Assembly: GCA_003058525.1 (NCBI GenBank) | Contig: QBVD01000044.1 | Coordinates: forward strand, 62,001 to 126,000 | Direction: 5' to 3' | DNA length: 64,000 bases | From: a gamma proteobacterium symbiont of Ctena orbiculata | Lineage (GTDB): Bacteria > Pseudomonadota > Gammaproteobacteria > Chromatiales > Chromatiaceae | In this document: positions 28,005 to 41,643 of the stretch, in pieces | Layout: each line of letters starts with the position of its first letter | Numbering within the stretch: position 1 is the stretch's first letter | Made by a program: the position numbers and the translations under genes | The notes under the pieces: model-generated | Databases searched by the model: none | What the model saw: the letters and a program-made list of their open reading frames with translations, nothing else | Told to the model about the DNA's origin: nothing

Positions 28005-28316
28005 ATGAGTTTATATGAACGCTTTTACAGGCGACCGATTATTACCTTCATCGTCCTGATCGCATCCGGCCTGACATTCGGTGCAATGACCGTCAATATT
28101 TTTCGCCTGTTTGCCGCCAACTGGAATTTTATTTTGACCTATGGGCTCTTGGCTTTACGTGAGGGTGCGTTAACACAGACGATGGAACTATTGATAACCG
28201 GTATGCTTTCAATGGTATTTTTTCTGCTATTCAAGTTTTGTGAGAAAATATTGATTGACCGTATAAGCAGCTACACTTTTTCACTAACACGCATTGCGAA
28301 CAAAAAGAAGACATAA
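28005..28316 (+). CDS. Small hypothetical membrane protein
   Basis: 103 residues with GAGGG shortly before the ATG. Two clear hydrophobic segments (about 14-40 and 62-82) and a Lys-rich C-terminus (KKKT) suggest an inner-membrane protein with both ends in the cytoplasm. I recognise no family. It is divergent from bufA2 and followed by a gap. Confidence 0.6.
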   Translation: MSLYERFYRRPIITFIVLIASGLTFGAMTVNIFRLFAANWNFILTYGLLALREGALTQTMELLITGMLSMVFFLLFKFCEKILIDRISSYTFSLTRIANKKKT

Positions 28317-28479
28317 GAGACTGCGACATAAAATAGAGTGAATTAACCCCCGCTTGATACGGTAAATATCGGAATAACGATTTATGTTTAACCTGTCGGT
28401 TTAATTTGAAGTTTTTGTGGGATTTTTTCTGTACCTACCACTGCAGCGAATATACGATGAATGAGAGGTGTTGATAATG

Positions 28480-28920
28480 TTATTTTTCCAGTATCAGATC
28501 CGTTTTTGGTTTTGAGATACATAACAGACAGTAACCACGCCCGGGGTTGATGGCCGGCACTTGAGTATATTCGACTTCACCTTGGACAAGCCTGGTACGA
28601 CAGGAACCACACTCTCCCGCCCGGCATAGAGATTCAACTTCAACACCCCTGGATTCAGCGAATTCCAGCAAGGAGTCATGTGATTGGATCCAACGATAGC
28701 ACTTACCACTCTCGCTAAAGTTAACGATCACATCCAATGCAGGTTCAATCGGTGGTCTATCTATCGCCTCATCACAAATGCCATTTATATAAGTGGATGA
28801 TTCAACAGCAGAACTCTCTCCGGAATCGAGCAGAGTCTTGTCTCGCCGCAGCAACAAACGAATCCCCGCCGAGAAGATCGCCAGAGCCAAAATGGCGGTA
28901 ATTATGATTAAATCGCCCAT
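28480..28920 (-). CDS. Membrane-anchored 2Fe-2S ferredoxin-type protein
   Basis: 146 residues from ATG 28920, eight bases after AGGA; two earlier in-frame ATGs are less well placed. An N-terminal helix (~4-22) anchors a plant-type [2Fe-2S] domain with CRAGECGSC and a distant C in GYCLLC, giving the C-x4-C-x2-C-x(n)-C pattern. The linker between is acidic and poorly conserved. It has no reductase neighbour, so its electron partner is unknown. Confidence 0.8.
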   Translation of the reverse strand: MGDLIIITAILALAIFSAGIRLLLRRDKTLLDSGESSAVESSTYINGICDEAIDRPPIEPALDVIVNFSESGKCYRWIQSHDSLLEFAESRGVEVESLCRAGECGSCRTRLVQGEVEYTQVPAINPGRGYCLLCISKPKTDLILEK

Positions 28921-29196
28921 TACCATATTCCTATCGACAAGGCCTGATATAGGACTGACCATCCTGAGTATGCACGGAATAGCTTAAGTAACGATGAAGA
29001 GGCCTGTGACAAGGATCACGGATACACGAACCTTATAGCCTGCATGTGAATTCTGGCCATTAGCCACCCTGTTTACAGCTGATTCAAGCATGCATTGTTG
29101 GAGATAAAGGGCGTCCAGCATGCGCCGGTGTCAGTCATCGGGACGACGACATTTCGCACAACCAGAGTTAAAAAACCAGTCAGTATTTGAGAATAT

Positions 29197-29272
29197 TGGA
29201 GCCGGCGAGAGGATTCGAACCCCCGACCAGCTGATTACAAATCAGCTGCTCTACCAACTGAGCTACGCCGGC
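29197..29272 (-). tRNA. tRNA-Thr (UGU)
   Basis: The reverse strand folds as a 76-base cloverleaf starting GCCGGCGTAGCTCAG, with anticodon loop TTTGTAA (anticodon TGT), TTCGAAT in the T loop and an encoded CCA end. It lies between the ferredoxin and SPOR-like genes. Confidence 0.95.
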
Positions 29273-29315
29273 TGGAGAGTGCGAATTCTATGCGTTTCTG
29301 TGTCTTGTGGCAAAC

Positions 29316-30185
29316 TTAACGGCATGCAGTCTCCTTTGCTTCGAGATCAGGAAATTTGGCGAATAGATCTTTCCAGCCCTTTTTGTTATCGGATGTAGGT
29401 GTACCCTCTTGAAAATAGAGCCAATATTTGGTTTTTTGACGATAGCGTGGCTTGATAATAGCTTCATATCCGAGGTCTATAATCTCATTTTTCCGTGCCT
29501 CCGCACGCTCCTCGCTACGGAACAGGCCGAGTGATATAGCATGTACAAGTTCACCGCTGGTAAATCGCCACAAATCGCTCACACCGTCCCTCTCCAGGCG
29601 ATTTGAGATTTCGATCGCTTCCCGCCTGGTGGCTTGCGGGGGGATTAAAACCCAGACACCCGCCTGCTCATTACTGGTCTCCGACTGCAACTCCGGTTTC
29701 AAACCCAACACGCGCAAACTTACGGAGACGATCTCAGCGTCAGAACGGCTTTCCAGGTAACCGATCGTTCGACATACCGGTATCACTTCCGGTGCCGGTG
29801 TCTCAGCCACAGTATTTTCACTCTCTGGCATGTCAAACTCGGGTTCGGCGGGAATCTCAGCTTCTGCAATGGGAACCTCAGGCAGAGGCTCTGCAATAGG
29901 TTCGATAGGGGCCCGCTCCTCCAAAGACAGATCAGCATCCGGTGTCTCAGTTCGATCATCAGATGAGTCCTGTTGTAGCTGGTCGGCATCCGAATCGTTC
30001 ACACCGGCAAGTACAACATCATCGGTAACGCTTGGCTCAGTTTTCAACGCCGCAATCTCTTCATAGAGAAAGAGTTCGCCCACGTCCGGCAAGCCATTCT
30101 CAACATTTTTTTCTGCCTTCTGAGGGTAGATCAGGATAAACATCCCCAAATTCGCCAGCAGCAGAATGAAAAAGAGCCATTTCAT
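29316..30185 (-). CDS. SPOR-domain-like membrane protein
   Basis: 289 residues: N-terminal membrane helix (4-20), a long acidic Pro/Glu-rich linker (~60-145), then a C-terminal SPOR-like part with two alpha/beta repeats (GYLESRSDAE...GVWVLIPPQ and SLGLFRSEERAEARKNEIIDLGYEAIIKPRYR). SPOR domains bind denuded septal glycan. The gene is about 60 bases downstream of coaX on the same strand, an arrangement common in gammaproteobacteria. Confidence 0.75.
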   Translation of the reverse strand: MKWLFFILLLANLGMFILIYPQKAEKNVENGLPDVGELFLYEEIAALKTEPSVTDDVVLAGVNDSDADQLQQDSSDDRTETPDADLSLEERAPIEPIAEPLPEVPIAEAEIPAEPEFDMPESENTVAETPAPEVIPVCRTIGYLESRSDAEIVSVSLRVLGLKPELQSETSNEQAGVWVLIPPQATRREAIEISNRLERDGVSDLWRFTSGELVHAISLGLFRSEERAEARKNEIIDLGYEAIIKPRYRQKTKYWLYFQEGTPTSDNKKGWKDLFAKFPDLEAKETACR

Positions 30186-30246
30186 AACAATACTTTATCT
30201 GTTGTGTTCATTTCGCATCCTGTGGCGAAGTCATACAGTGCTTTGA

Positions 30247-30984
30247 CTACCCCGCTTGACCAGACTGTAAACGCAACCCGCTCAGAACCAGACCATGTAC
30301 GACTTGGTGGGACACTTCAAGGTGGCGTGTCAACAATTCCGCATCGCCACCTGTAACAACGCAAAGGACATCACCCATTTCCCGTGCCTGCAGTGTTTGA
30401 TACAGTTTTTCCACGGTCGCACATTGAGCCACAATGGCGCCTGTAAGGATGCCGGATGCGGTATCGGTAGCGAAGCAATCGCCAATCTCACCGGTATCAT
30501 AATGCGGGATATCGGTATTTTGTCTCAGACAATGGGCAAATGCCCGCAATCCCGGCAAGATGATACCACCGATATGTCGTCCCTCTCCGTCCATGGCATC
30601 GATCGTTGTCGCTGAACCGCAGTCTACGACAATCTGGGGTAATTCCGAAAGGGCACGCGCCGCGATGAGCGCCAACCAACGGTCGACACCCAGTTGACCA
30701 GGCTGTTTATATCCGTTTGTTACTCCGTACTCCCACCGCCGTGTTTCAGCAAATAACGGTATTATCTGCCAATGCCGTTCAATCCAGCCCAGTAGTTTCG
30801 CATCAATATCCTGTTGGCGCACACTGGCGATATAGACCGCTTCAGGCTTCTTCAGTTTAAGCCAGGCCTGTTCAATCGCAGCTGGGAGATTGCGTGATTC
30901 CGCCTGATGCAGGATGTCAAGGTGCAGGTCATCTTCGGTTGCCCATTTGATGGCCGAGTTGCCTATATCAACATAGAGTTTCAT
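30247..30984 (-). CDS. coaX: Type III pantothenate kinase
   Basis: 245 residues. It phosphorylates pantothenate in the first step of CoA synthesis. Visible motifs are YVDIGNSAIKW (phosphate loop, N-terminus), GVDRWLALIAA, VVDCGSATTIDA and GGIILPGLRAF, all typical of CoaX and absent from CoaA. Its start overlaps the birA stop by four bases. Confidence 0.93.
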   Translation of the reverse strand: MKLYVDIGNSAIKWATEDDLHLDILHQAESRNLPAAIEQAWLKLKKPEAVYIASVRQQDIDAKLLGWIERHWQIIPLFAETRRWEYGVTNGYKQPGQLGVDRWLALIAARALSELPQIVVDCGSATTIDAMDGEGRHIGGIILPGLRAFAHCLRQNTDIPHYDTGEIGDCFATDTASGILTGAIVAQCATVEKLYQTLQAREMGDVLCVVTGGDAELLTRHLEVSHQVVHGLVLSGLRLQSGQAG

Positions 30985-31973
30985 CTTCTTTCATCAACCA
31001 GTTGCCGAAGACTCACCTCACCGGCGTGAAATGACTGCTCCTTGCCATTGCATCGCAACCGGATCGCTCCATTCAGATCAATTCCCAAATGTTCCCCCGC
31101 GTGGACCTGGCTATGGCTGCGAATTTCCACCTCTCGACCCAATAACAGATCATGCCTATGCCACTCATCAAGAAATGATTGCATACCATCGGACTGATAC
31201 TGACGTATCACATCTCTCAGATGTTGGATCAACCTAGATGCCAGTTCGTTGCGGGTCGGCCTGGTGATATTTGGAATAGAATCCAGATCGATCCACGGTT
31301 GGTCTATATCACCGCCATGACTGCCCAACCGGGTATTCAGACCGACACCGATAACAATCTGCGAGGGACCACTGGCCTCCCCCGTTATTTCCAGGAGAAG
31401 ACCGGCCAATTTTTTGCCTTGCCACAATATATCATTAGGCCATTTAAGTCCGGCCTGATCACAGTTCAGTTCATGCAACAAGCGCACAATCGCAATAGCC
31501 GAAGCCAAGCTGAGTCCCGCAATCTGCATCGGCGGATGTTCGAAACGCCACAACATTGAGAAATAGATATTTCTACCGAAAGGTGAGATCCACTTACGAC
31601 CATGCCTGCCCTTACCAGCCAATTGCTGTTCCGCCAGGCATACGGTCCCTGACTCAGCACCCGAAGCTGCCTGCTTCATCAACCAGCTGTTGGTGGAATC
31701 TAGAGAGGCGTGCAGAACCAATGCCGGTGGCGCCTCATCATCGACATCGCTCAGTAGTTTAAGAATGGCATCATGATTCAGAAGATCAAGCGGTTCACGC
31801 AAGCGATATCCTCTCCCTGTCACCGCATCGATCTCGAGATTATATTCCTCCTTCAATTGTTTGAGTTTTTTCCAAACTGAAGAGCGCGTCACGTCCAACA
31901 GACGTCCCAGCTCCTGACCTGAGTGAAACCGTCCATCCGCTAATCTATGAATTAAATCATGATGCCGGTACAT
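30981..31973 (-). CDS. birA: Biotin-[acetyl-CoA carboxylase] ligase / biotin repressor
   Basis: 330 residues: N-terminal winged helix (~5-60, SGQELGRLLDVTRSSVWKKL), catalytic domain with GKGRHGRKW (biotin/AMP loop) and LKWPNDI, and a small C-terminal domain. It biotinylates the carboxyl carrier protein and, with the HTH, may repress biotin genes. The start lies 17 bases inside the M61 peptidase gene, and coaX overlaps its end. Confidence 0.93.
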   Translation of the reverse strand: MYRHHDLIHRLADGRFHSGQELGRLLDVTRSSVWKKLKQLKEEYNLEIDAVTGRGYRLREPLDLLNHDAILKLLSDVDDEAPPALVLHASLDSTNSWLMKQAASGAESGTVCLAEQQLAGKGRHGRKWISPFGRNIYFSMLWRFEHPPMQIAGLSLASAIAIVRLLHELNCDQAGLKWPNDILWQGKKLAGLLLEITGEASGPSQIVIGVGLNTRLGSHGGDIDQPWIDLDSIPNITRPTRNELASRLIQHLRDVIRQYQSDGMQSFLDEWHRHDLLLGREVEIRSHSQVHAGEHLGIDLNGAIRLRCNGKEQSFHAGEVSLRQLVDERR

Positions 31974-33774
31974 GGCCCTTTAACCAGTTATTAAGACGCT
32001 GCTGCTGAATGCTGCCGGGATGTTGGGGGAGATAGATGGTACAGGTATCGGCTTCAGCCGGATGCGCAGTGAAATGGATAACTTTTAACTCATCCCTGCG
32101 AAATACATGCATCTCAATAGATACTCCCTCCTGTTGCCTGGCGATATACTGTTCCATCTGTTTTGCATTCATGCTCAACCCATCTACGGCAACGATCTCG
32201 TCACCCGCCGCCAGCCCTGCCTGCTGAGCTCCACCACCATCAAATACCTGCAAAATCCGAATCCTCTTTTCCAACTGTTTCCATTTAGCACCCAATACCG
32301 GTTTGGCTGGAGCGGCCTTTGGCGGTTCTGTTACCACCCTGCCCTGATCCTCACTGGATTTAGCGGGAAGCAGATGAAGCTCCACAGCAAACTCGGCCAA
32401 GATCTCGGCAAGCGGTAACTCTTCTGTTGAACGGACCCCAAGATCAAACAGTGGCTGCAGATTCAGGGATGTCACTTCAACCACGAGTTTTTCAAATCCG
32501 TCCTCCGGAACACCCACTGAGCGACGACCGTATCGTTGCCACATCTCGCGCATCACATGGTCAAGTGAACATGAGTTGTCACTCTGCAGGCGTATGCTCA
32601 AATCAAGCAGCAGGGCGAACAGGGCACCTTTGGCATAGTAACTTACGATCGCATTGGGCGCGTTCTCGTCCTGTTTATAGAATTTTGTCCAGGCATCGAA
32701 ACTCGACTCCTCCAGGGTTTGTTTATGTCTCCCGCTGTTTCTCATCACACGCGTGATTGTTACCGCCATCATTTCAAAGTAGGCCTTTCGCTCAATCACG
32801 CCGCTCCTGACAAGGATCAGCTCATCGTAATAGGACGTGATCCCCTCAAAAATCCATAACTGACGGGTGTACACCTCTGCTGCTGTCCCCTGTTGCAGAA
32901 ATACTTCCGGTGTTATCCGCTTGACGTTCCAAAGGTGGAAATACTCATGACTGCAGAGTGCCAACAGTTTTCGATAACCGGCTGTGACGCCTTCATCGCC
33001 CTGTTTTGGCAGATCGTCCCTGCCAATCATAAGGCTGGTGGAGTTACGGTGTTCCAATCCTCCATAACCATTACCGACCACTTGAAGTAAAAAGAGATAA
33101 TGCGATATCGGCAATTCACCGAACAGTTCCACCTGTTCATGGCAGATCCGACCTAAATCACTGCAAAACCGCTGCAATTCAGCGTCATGTACACCGCTGA
33201 TCACCAATCGATGCCGTTGATCATTCACCAAGAAGTCAGCGTCGCTAAAATCTCCTGCCACAATGGGATAGTCGATCAGTGCTTCATAACAATCACAGAG
33301 GTAGTTACCAAACCCTGCTTCATCGATATGCTCCGCCGGCATAGCGGTAGCCAGACGCCACTCTTCGGCATATCTCTCCCCCGGACGATCAATGCTCAGC
33401 CTGCAGGACTCATTTTCAAATCCAGTGACGCCTAAGAACAGACACGGTCCATTGATATATGCTTGTTCGGTATCGAAATACGCAGTTCTGACGGTCAGTT
33501 CCCAAGCATAAACCGTATACACGATATGCAGTTCACCTGCCACCGGTAAAACACGCCAACTCTGCTTGTCAAGCTTGACCAGCTCAATAGGTTCACTTCC
33601 TGACAATGCCTGGATGGATACTATATTGCGGGCGAAATCACGCACCATGTAGCTACCGCGTATCCAGCCGGGAAGGTAGATTACCTGCCCATTGGTATCG
33701 GGCTGCTTCACGGTCAGCTCGACTTCAAACAGATGCGCTTGGGGTGATTTGAAGCTTAGCTTGTACTCAATCAT
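31957..33774 (-). CDS. M61-family (glycyl aminopeptidase-like) peptidase with PDZ domain
   Basis: 605 residues from ATG 33774, which overlaps the upstream stop as TAATG (a GTG at 33786 is possible). The N-terminal beta domain carries the M61 signature PGWIRGSYMVRDFAR. The catalytic zinc motif HEYFH is at about 276-280, followed by LWNVKRI and a downstream Glu-containing helix (LWIFEGITSYYDEL). A PDZ domain lies near residues 490-570. No signal peptide, so probably cytoplasmic. The substrate is unknown. Confidence 0.88.
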   Translation of the reverse strand: MIEYKLSFKSPQAHLFEVELTVKQPDTNGQVIYLPGWIRGSYMVRDFARNIVSIQALSGSEPIELVKLDKQSWRVLPVAGELHIVYTVYAWELTVRTAYFDTEQAYINGPCLFLGVTGFENESCRLSIDRPGERYAEEWRLATAMPAEHIDEAGFGNYLCDCYEALIDYPIVAGDFSDADFLVNDQRHRLVISGVHDAELQRFCSDLGRICHEQVELFGELPISHYLFLLQVVGNGYGGLEHRNSTSLMIGRDDLPKQGDEGVTAGYRKLLALCSHEYFHLWNVKRITPEVFLQQGTAAEVYTRQLWIFEGITSYYDELILVRSGVIERKAYFEMMAVTITRVMRNSGRHKQTLEESSFDAWTKFYKQDENAPNAIVSYYAKGALFALLLDLSIRLQSDNSCSLDHVMREMWQRYGRRSVGVPEDGFEKLVVEVTSLNLQPLFDLGVRSTEELPLAEILAEFAVELHLLPAKSSEDQGRVVTEPPKAAPAKPVLGAKWKQLEKRIRILQVFDGGGAQQAGLAAGDEIVAVDGLSMNAKQMEQYIARQQEGVSIEMHVFRRDELKVIHFTAHPAEADTCTIYLPQHPGSIQQQRLNNWLKGHVPAS

Positions 33775-34406
33775 TACCTGTCCCACTGCATGACCGCCTG
33801 TTCGCCTTTTTGATTTACCGGACGTGCTATCAAACCGGCATGGTTTGCACTGACCTGGTAGTGAGCACCTGCTTCAATCGGCATATACACCGAACTGCCA
33901 TAGATTGTATCAACCATGCCAAAATGATCGGTCAGGTTAGCGATTATGCTGTCGATAATCTCATAGTCCTCATGCAGATTATAAACCTTGATAACGCGAT
34001 TACCCGGTACCACATATCGCCCCGACAGCGCATCCAAACGCACAACCGGATCCTTTCCAAGCAACGCAACCCACGGTTTCCATTTGATAAAACGCGCATC
34101 CAACCGCCACTCGTGTGCTGAAAGAGCATAGTTTCTGCGCTTACCGTCGACTGTCAACCTCAGGGATGCGGTCCCGGCATCAACGGTAACGATCTCAACC
34201 TCAGCCAGTACACGTTCCTTGGTCAACTGAATGTAGCTCTGAACATTAAACAGCAGCATTGAGATAAAGGTTGCAACGAGCAGAACAATCAGACCCAACA
34301 AACCGTTCAGGCTTGCTGCAATGAGCTTCCTTTTGAAAACAAATTGACGAACCGCCAATCCAGTCAGCAGGAAACCGAAGACAAGTAGCGTCAGTGAGAG
34401 AATCAT
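33774..34406 (-). CDS. Hypothetical membrane protein upstream of M61 peptidase
   Basis: 210 residues with two N-terminal membrane helices (~3-22 and 33-55) followed by a beta-rich soluble domain (~65-210) containing VTVDAGTASLRLTVDGKRR and WKPWVALLG. Similar proteins are sometimes labelled multidrug-transport-like without evidence. First gene of the M61-birA-coaX-SPOR group by overlap. Confidence 0.7.
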   Translation of the reverse strand: MILSLTLLVFGFLLTGLAVRQFVFKRKLIAASLNGLLGLIVLLVATFISMLLFNVQSYIQLTKERVLAEVEIVTVDAGTASLRLTVDGKRRNYALSAHEWRLDARFIKWKPWVALLGKDPVVRLDALSGRYVVPGNRVIKVYNLHEDYEIIDSIIANLTDHFGMVDTIYGSSVYMPIEAGAHYQVSANHAGLIARPVNQKGEQAVMQWDR

Positions 34407-34507
34407 AGTCTATTCAATTGCAATCCGATTTCACGATCTTTGAGATCACAATCTAACACGTTATCGTTAAATCCGAGCCAGGGAACCTATACTGGTTCAC
34501 ATCGAGA

Positions 34508-34547
34508 CAAAAAAAAACCCCGGACCTTCAGGGTCCGGGGTTTTGCT
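34508..34547 (-). terminator. rRNA operon terminator
   Basis: On the minus strand CCCCGGACC and GGTCCGGGG arms pair around a short CTGAA loop and are followed by a run of nine T. It is about eight bases past the 5S gene, a strong rho-independent terminator. Confidence 0.92.
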
Positions 34548-34554
34548 GTAAAAA

Positions 34555-34670
34555 CCTGGCAGTGTCCTACTTTTACATGGGGAGACCCCACACTATCATC
34601 GGCGCTATGTCGTTTCACTTCCGAGTTCGAGATGGGATCGGGTGGTACCAACACGCTATGTCTACCAGGT
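34555..34670 (-). rRNA. 5S rRNA
   Basis: The minus strand begins ACCTGGTAGACATAGCG and ends CTGCCAGG, with the conserved CCGAACTC-type loop (TCGAACTCGGAAGTGAAAC) and CGCCGATGATAGTGTGGGG. Ends are placed by the terminal stem. Confidence 0.93.
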
Positions 34671-34781
34671 AAACTGTCGGAGTCGCTCCCTAGGAACGAC
34701 TCAGCATTCGGTTAGATCGCAAGGCTATATCTATGGGTGTTGCGTTTGCTTGAACTCAGCCCAAAATGTTTGGGTGTTATA

Positions 34782-37667
<2,886 letters not shown>

Positions 37668-37802
37668 TATAACCCCAAAAATTCTGGAGTCAGGTCGCTC
37701 GTACAAATGCAACATACCCAAGTAACTAAGTTTGAGAACTTAGATACTAAATTTTAGATATTGGATGTCTCACGACATCCGCCTATCTGCGATCTAACCT
37801 AA

Positions 37803-37815
37803 TTTTTAAAGAGCA
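37803..37815 (-). promoter_or_regulatory. boxA antitermination element in the 16S-23S spacer
   Basis: Minus strand TGCTCTTTAAAAA matches the rrn boxA (TGCTCTTTAACAA) bound by NusB-S10. It lies between tRNA-Ala and 23S. Confidence 0.75.
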
Positions 37816-37888
37816 GTACTTCGGTAATACGAAGTGGCTAGCGTTGTCGCTAGACACTTGGTACTAACGGTCGAACCGTTCAGCTGTT

Positions 37889-37964
37889 TGGTGGAGCCAG
37901 GGAGGATCGAACTCCCGACCTCCTGCGTGCAAGGCAGGCGCTCTCCCAGCTGAGCTATGGCCCC
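37889..37964 (-). tRNA. tRNA-Ala (UGC)
   Basis: 76-base cloverleaf starting GGGGCCATAGCTCAG with anticodon loop CTTGCAC-type (anticodon TGC) and an encoded CCA, in the rRNA spacer. Confidence 0.95.
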
Positions 37965-37992
37965 TGAAGAGTCAAATGGTTCTGAATAAATG

Positions 37993-38069
<77 letters not shown>

Positions 38070-38176
38070 AAGTCTCTCAGCGCAGTACAGCTGCTTAGCT
38101 GTTTAACAGGTCTGTATCTGCTTCAACATCGGCTAGGTAACTTGTGTGGATGCTCCGAAGATCCGGGCAACTTTTT

Positions 38177-39720
<1,544 letters not shown>

Positions 39721-39853
39721 AGTTTGATAGCTGCTTATGGCAGCCAATCCTTTTGACTCGAGATTCTCGGATAGAATTACTATCTTTGAATGCTCTCTGT
39801 CGATCTTTGGTTACCCAAGATCAACGGAGCACCCACACAAATTACCTAACCTG

Positions 39854-39867
39854 ATTGTTAAAGAGCA
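39854..39867 (-). promoter_or_regulatory. boxA antitermination element in the rRNA leader
   Basis: Minus strand TGCTCTTTAACAAT is a perfect boxA, about 135 bases upstream of the 16S start, placing it in the leader transcript downstream of both promoters. Confidence 0.85.
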
Positions 39868-39983
39868 TCCCGGAATTTTCTTCCGAGAAAGACCGCCTAT
39901 TTTAAAGGACCCTGTACTTGTGTCAAGAAAATTCTCAATTTTCTTCAAGCCGCCGGGGCCTCCCGGTCCGTTCGAGAGCGCGT

Positions 39984-40011
39984 ATTCTACAGCCCGCTTA
40001 GTCATTGTCAA
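39984..40011 (-). promoter_or_regulatory. rRNA operon promoter P2
   Basis: Minus strand -35 TTGACA (40006-40011), 16-base spacer, -10 TAGAAT (39984-39989), then a GC-containing discriminator ACGCGC. Confidence 0.8.
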
Positions 40012-40089
40012 CAACTAAATCCAAGCACTAGAACCGAGACCCTCATGGCTTCCGAATCGGCTTCTTCAAGCCCCTCGAAAGAGTGGCGC

Positions 40090-40117
40090 ATTATACGGAG
40101 TTCACCCCCTCCGTCAA
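40090..40117 (-). promoter_or_regulatory. rRNA operon promoter P1
   Basis: Minus strand -35 TTGACG (40112-40117), 16-base spacer, perfect -10 TATAAT (40090-40095), followed by GCGCC, the GC-rich discriminator expected of stringently controlled rRNA promoters. P1 and P2 are 106 bases apart. Confidence 0.85.
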
Positions 40118-40278
40118 CAACTTTCAGAAGGTTTTTCATGAGATCTGTAATTACCTTGCAGGACCATCTCAATATCGAGCCGGGTAATGCTGATTTCTTC
40201 TGTCAATTCAAGGGTAACCAGCCCTCCGAAATGGATTACAGCGGAGGGCAAGGGGAAAGATTCGAGATCCGTCAACGA

Positions 40279-41478
40279 CTAATGCAAGCTGATGCGGGCA
40301 AATCTGCGCTTACCTACCTGATACACATGGGATGACCCTGCCGCAACAGTAAGGGTGTGATCTGTCACTCTCTCTCCGTCAATGCGCACCGCACCCTGCT
40401 TTATCATACGCATAGCCTCAGAGGTGCTCTTCACCAATTCGGCGTCTTTCAGGAGATTGGCGATCGGATAACCGCCATTGGATGCCGTAAAGTCGAACTC
40501 GGCCATCTCATCGGGCATCTGACCTTTTTGAAAACGGGCAACGAAGGCCTCGTGGGCCTTAACCGCCTGCTCCCTGGAGTGAAAGCGTTCCACCAACTCT
40601 TCGGCAAGCCGAATTTTCACATCCCTTGGATTGGCTCCCTGCTCAATCTCTCTTTTCCACTCTAAGATCTCCGACATCGGCCGAAAGCTCAACAACTCGA
40701 AATAGCGCCACATCAGTTCATCTGAGATCGACATGACCTTACCGAACATCTCCTCGGGCGCATCAGTTATACCTATATAGTTGTTGAGGGATTTTGACAT
40801 CTTCTGCACCCCATCCAACCCCTCAAGGATTGGCAGGGTGATCACTACCTGCGGCTCCTGCTGATAGGCCTCCTGCAGTTGACGCCCCACCAGGAGGTTG
40901 AACTTCTGATCCGTGCCTCCCAGTTCCACATCGGCCTTCAACACCACGGAATCGTAGCCCTGGATCAACGGGTAGAGAAATTCATGCACTGCGATGGCCT
41001 GGCCGCTGGTATAGCGCTTATTGAAATCATCCCGCTCCAACATCCGCGCCACCGTGTGCTTTGCCGCCAGCTGGATCAGATCCACTGCCGACATCTCTCC
41101 CATCCAGGAAGAGTTGAACAGGACCGTGGTCTTGGTGGGATCAAGTATTTTGAAGATCTGATGCTCATAGGTCTTTGCATTCTCCACCACCTCTTCCCGT
41201 GTGAGGGGTGGCCGGGTAGCACTTTTCCCTGTGGGATCACCGATCATGCCGGTGAAGTCACCGATCAGAAAGATCACCTCGTGCCCCAATTCCTGGAATT
41301 GTCGAAGTTTATTGATAAGGACAGTGTGCCCGAGGTGGAGGTCCGGGGCCGTGGGATCAAACCCTGCCTTAATCTTCAGTGGTTTGCCCCGCTGCAGCTT
41401 TTTAATCAACAAATCTTCAGGCAGAACCTCTTCCGTACCTCGTTTAATAAGTTCCAGGGAACCAGTGACATCGGTCAT
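40279..41478 (-). CDS. tyrS: Tyrosyl-tRNA synthetase
   Basis: 399 residues. It charges tRNA-Tyr. The class I HIGH motif appears as HLGH (48-51), KMSKS is intact in [12 protein letters not shown], and a C-terminal S4 RNA-binding domain (~335-395, [13 protein letters not shown]) is present. The length and [14 protein letters not shown] fit the TyrZ-like long form. Divergent from the M23 peptidase gene and located just upstream of the rRNA promoters on the same strand. Confidence 0.95.
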   Translation of the reverse strand: MTDVTGSLELIKRGTEEVLPEDLLIKKLQRGKPLKIKAGFDPTAPDLHLGHTVLINKLRQFQELGHEVIFLIGDFTGMIGDPTGKSATRPPLTREEVVENAKTYEHQIFKILDPTKTTVLFNSSWMGEMSAVDLIQLAAKHTVARMLERDDFNKRYTSGQAIAVHEFLYPLIQGYDSVVLKADVELGGTDQKFNLLVGRQLQEAYQQEPQVVITLPILEGLDGVQKMSKSLNNYIGITDAPEEMFGKVMSISDELMWRYFELLSFRPMSEILEWKREIEQGANPRDVKIRLAEELVERFHSREQAVKAHEAFVARFQKGQMPDEMAEFDFTASNGGYPIANLLKDAELVKSTSEAMRMIKQGAVRIDGERVTDHTLTVAAGSSHVYQVGKRRFARISLH

Positions 41479-41643
41479 TTACTAAATCTCTAAAATTAAG
41501 ATAATGGTTGCACACTCTACTAGAAGCATCTGATAAAATTAACCATTGTATAGTGTTATGCGCTACTATCCATTATGTGATCAGGCGCTGTATTCTATCG
41601 TCAAGAGGCCGATACAGAGTATATATTGCCGTATTATTCAATC

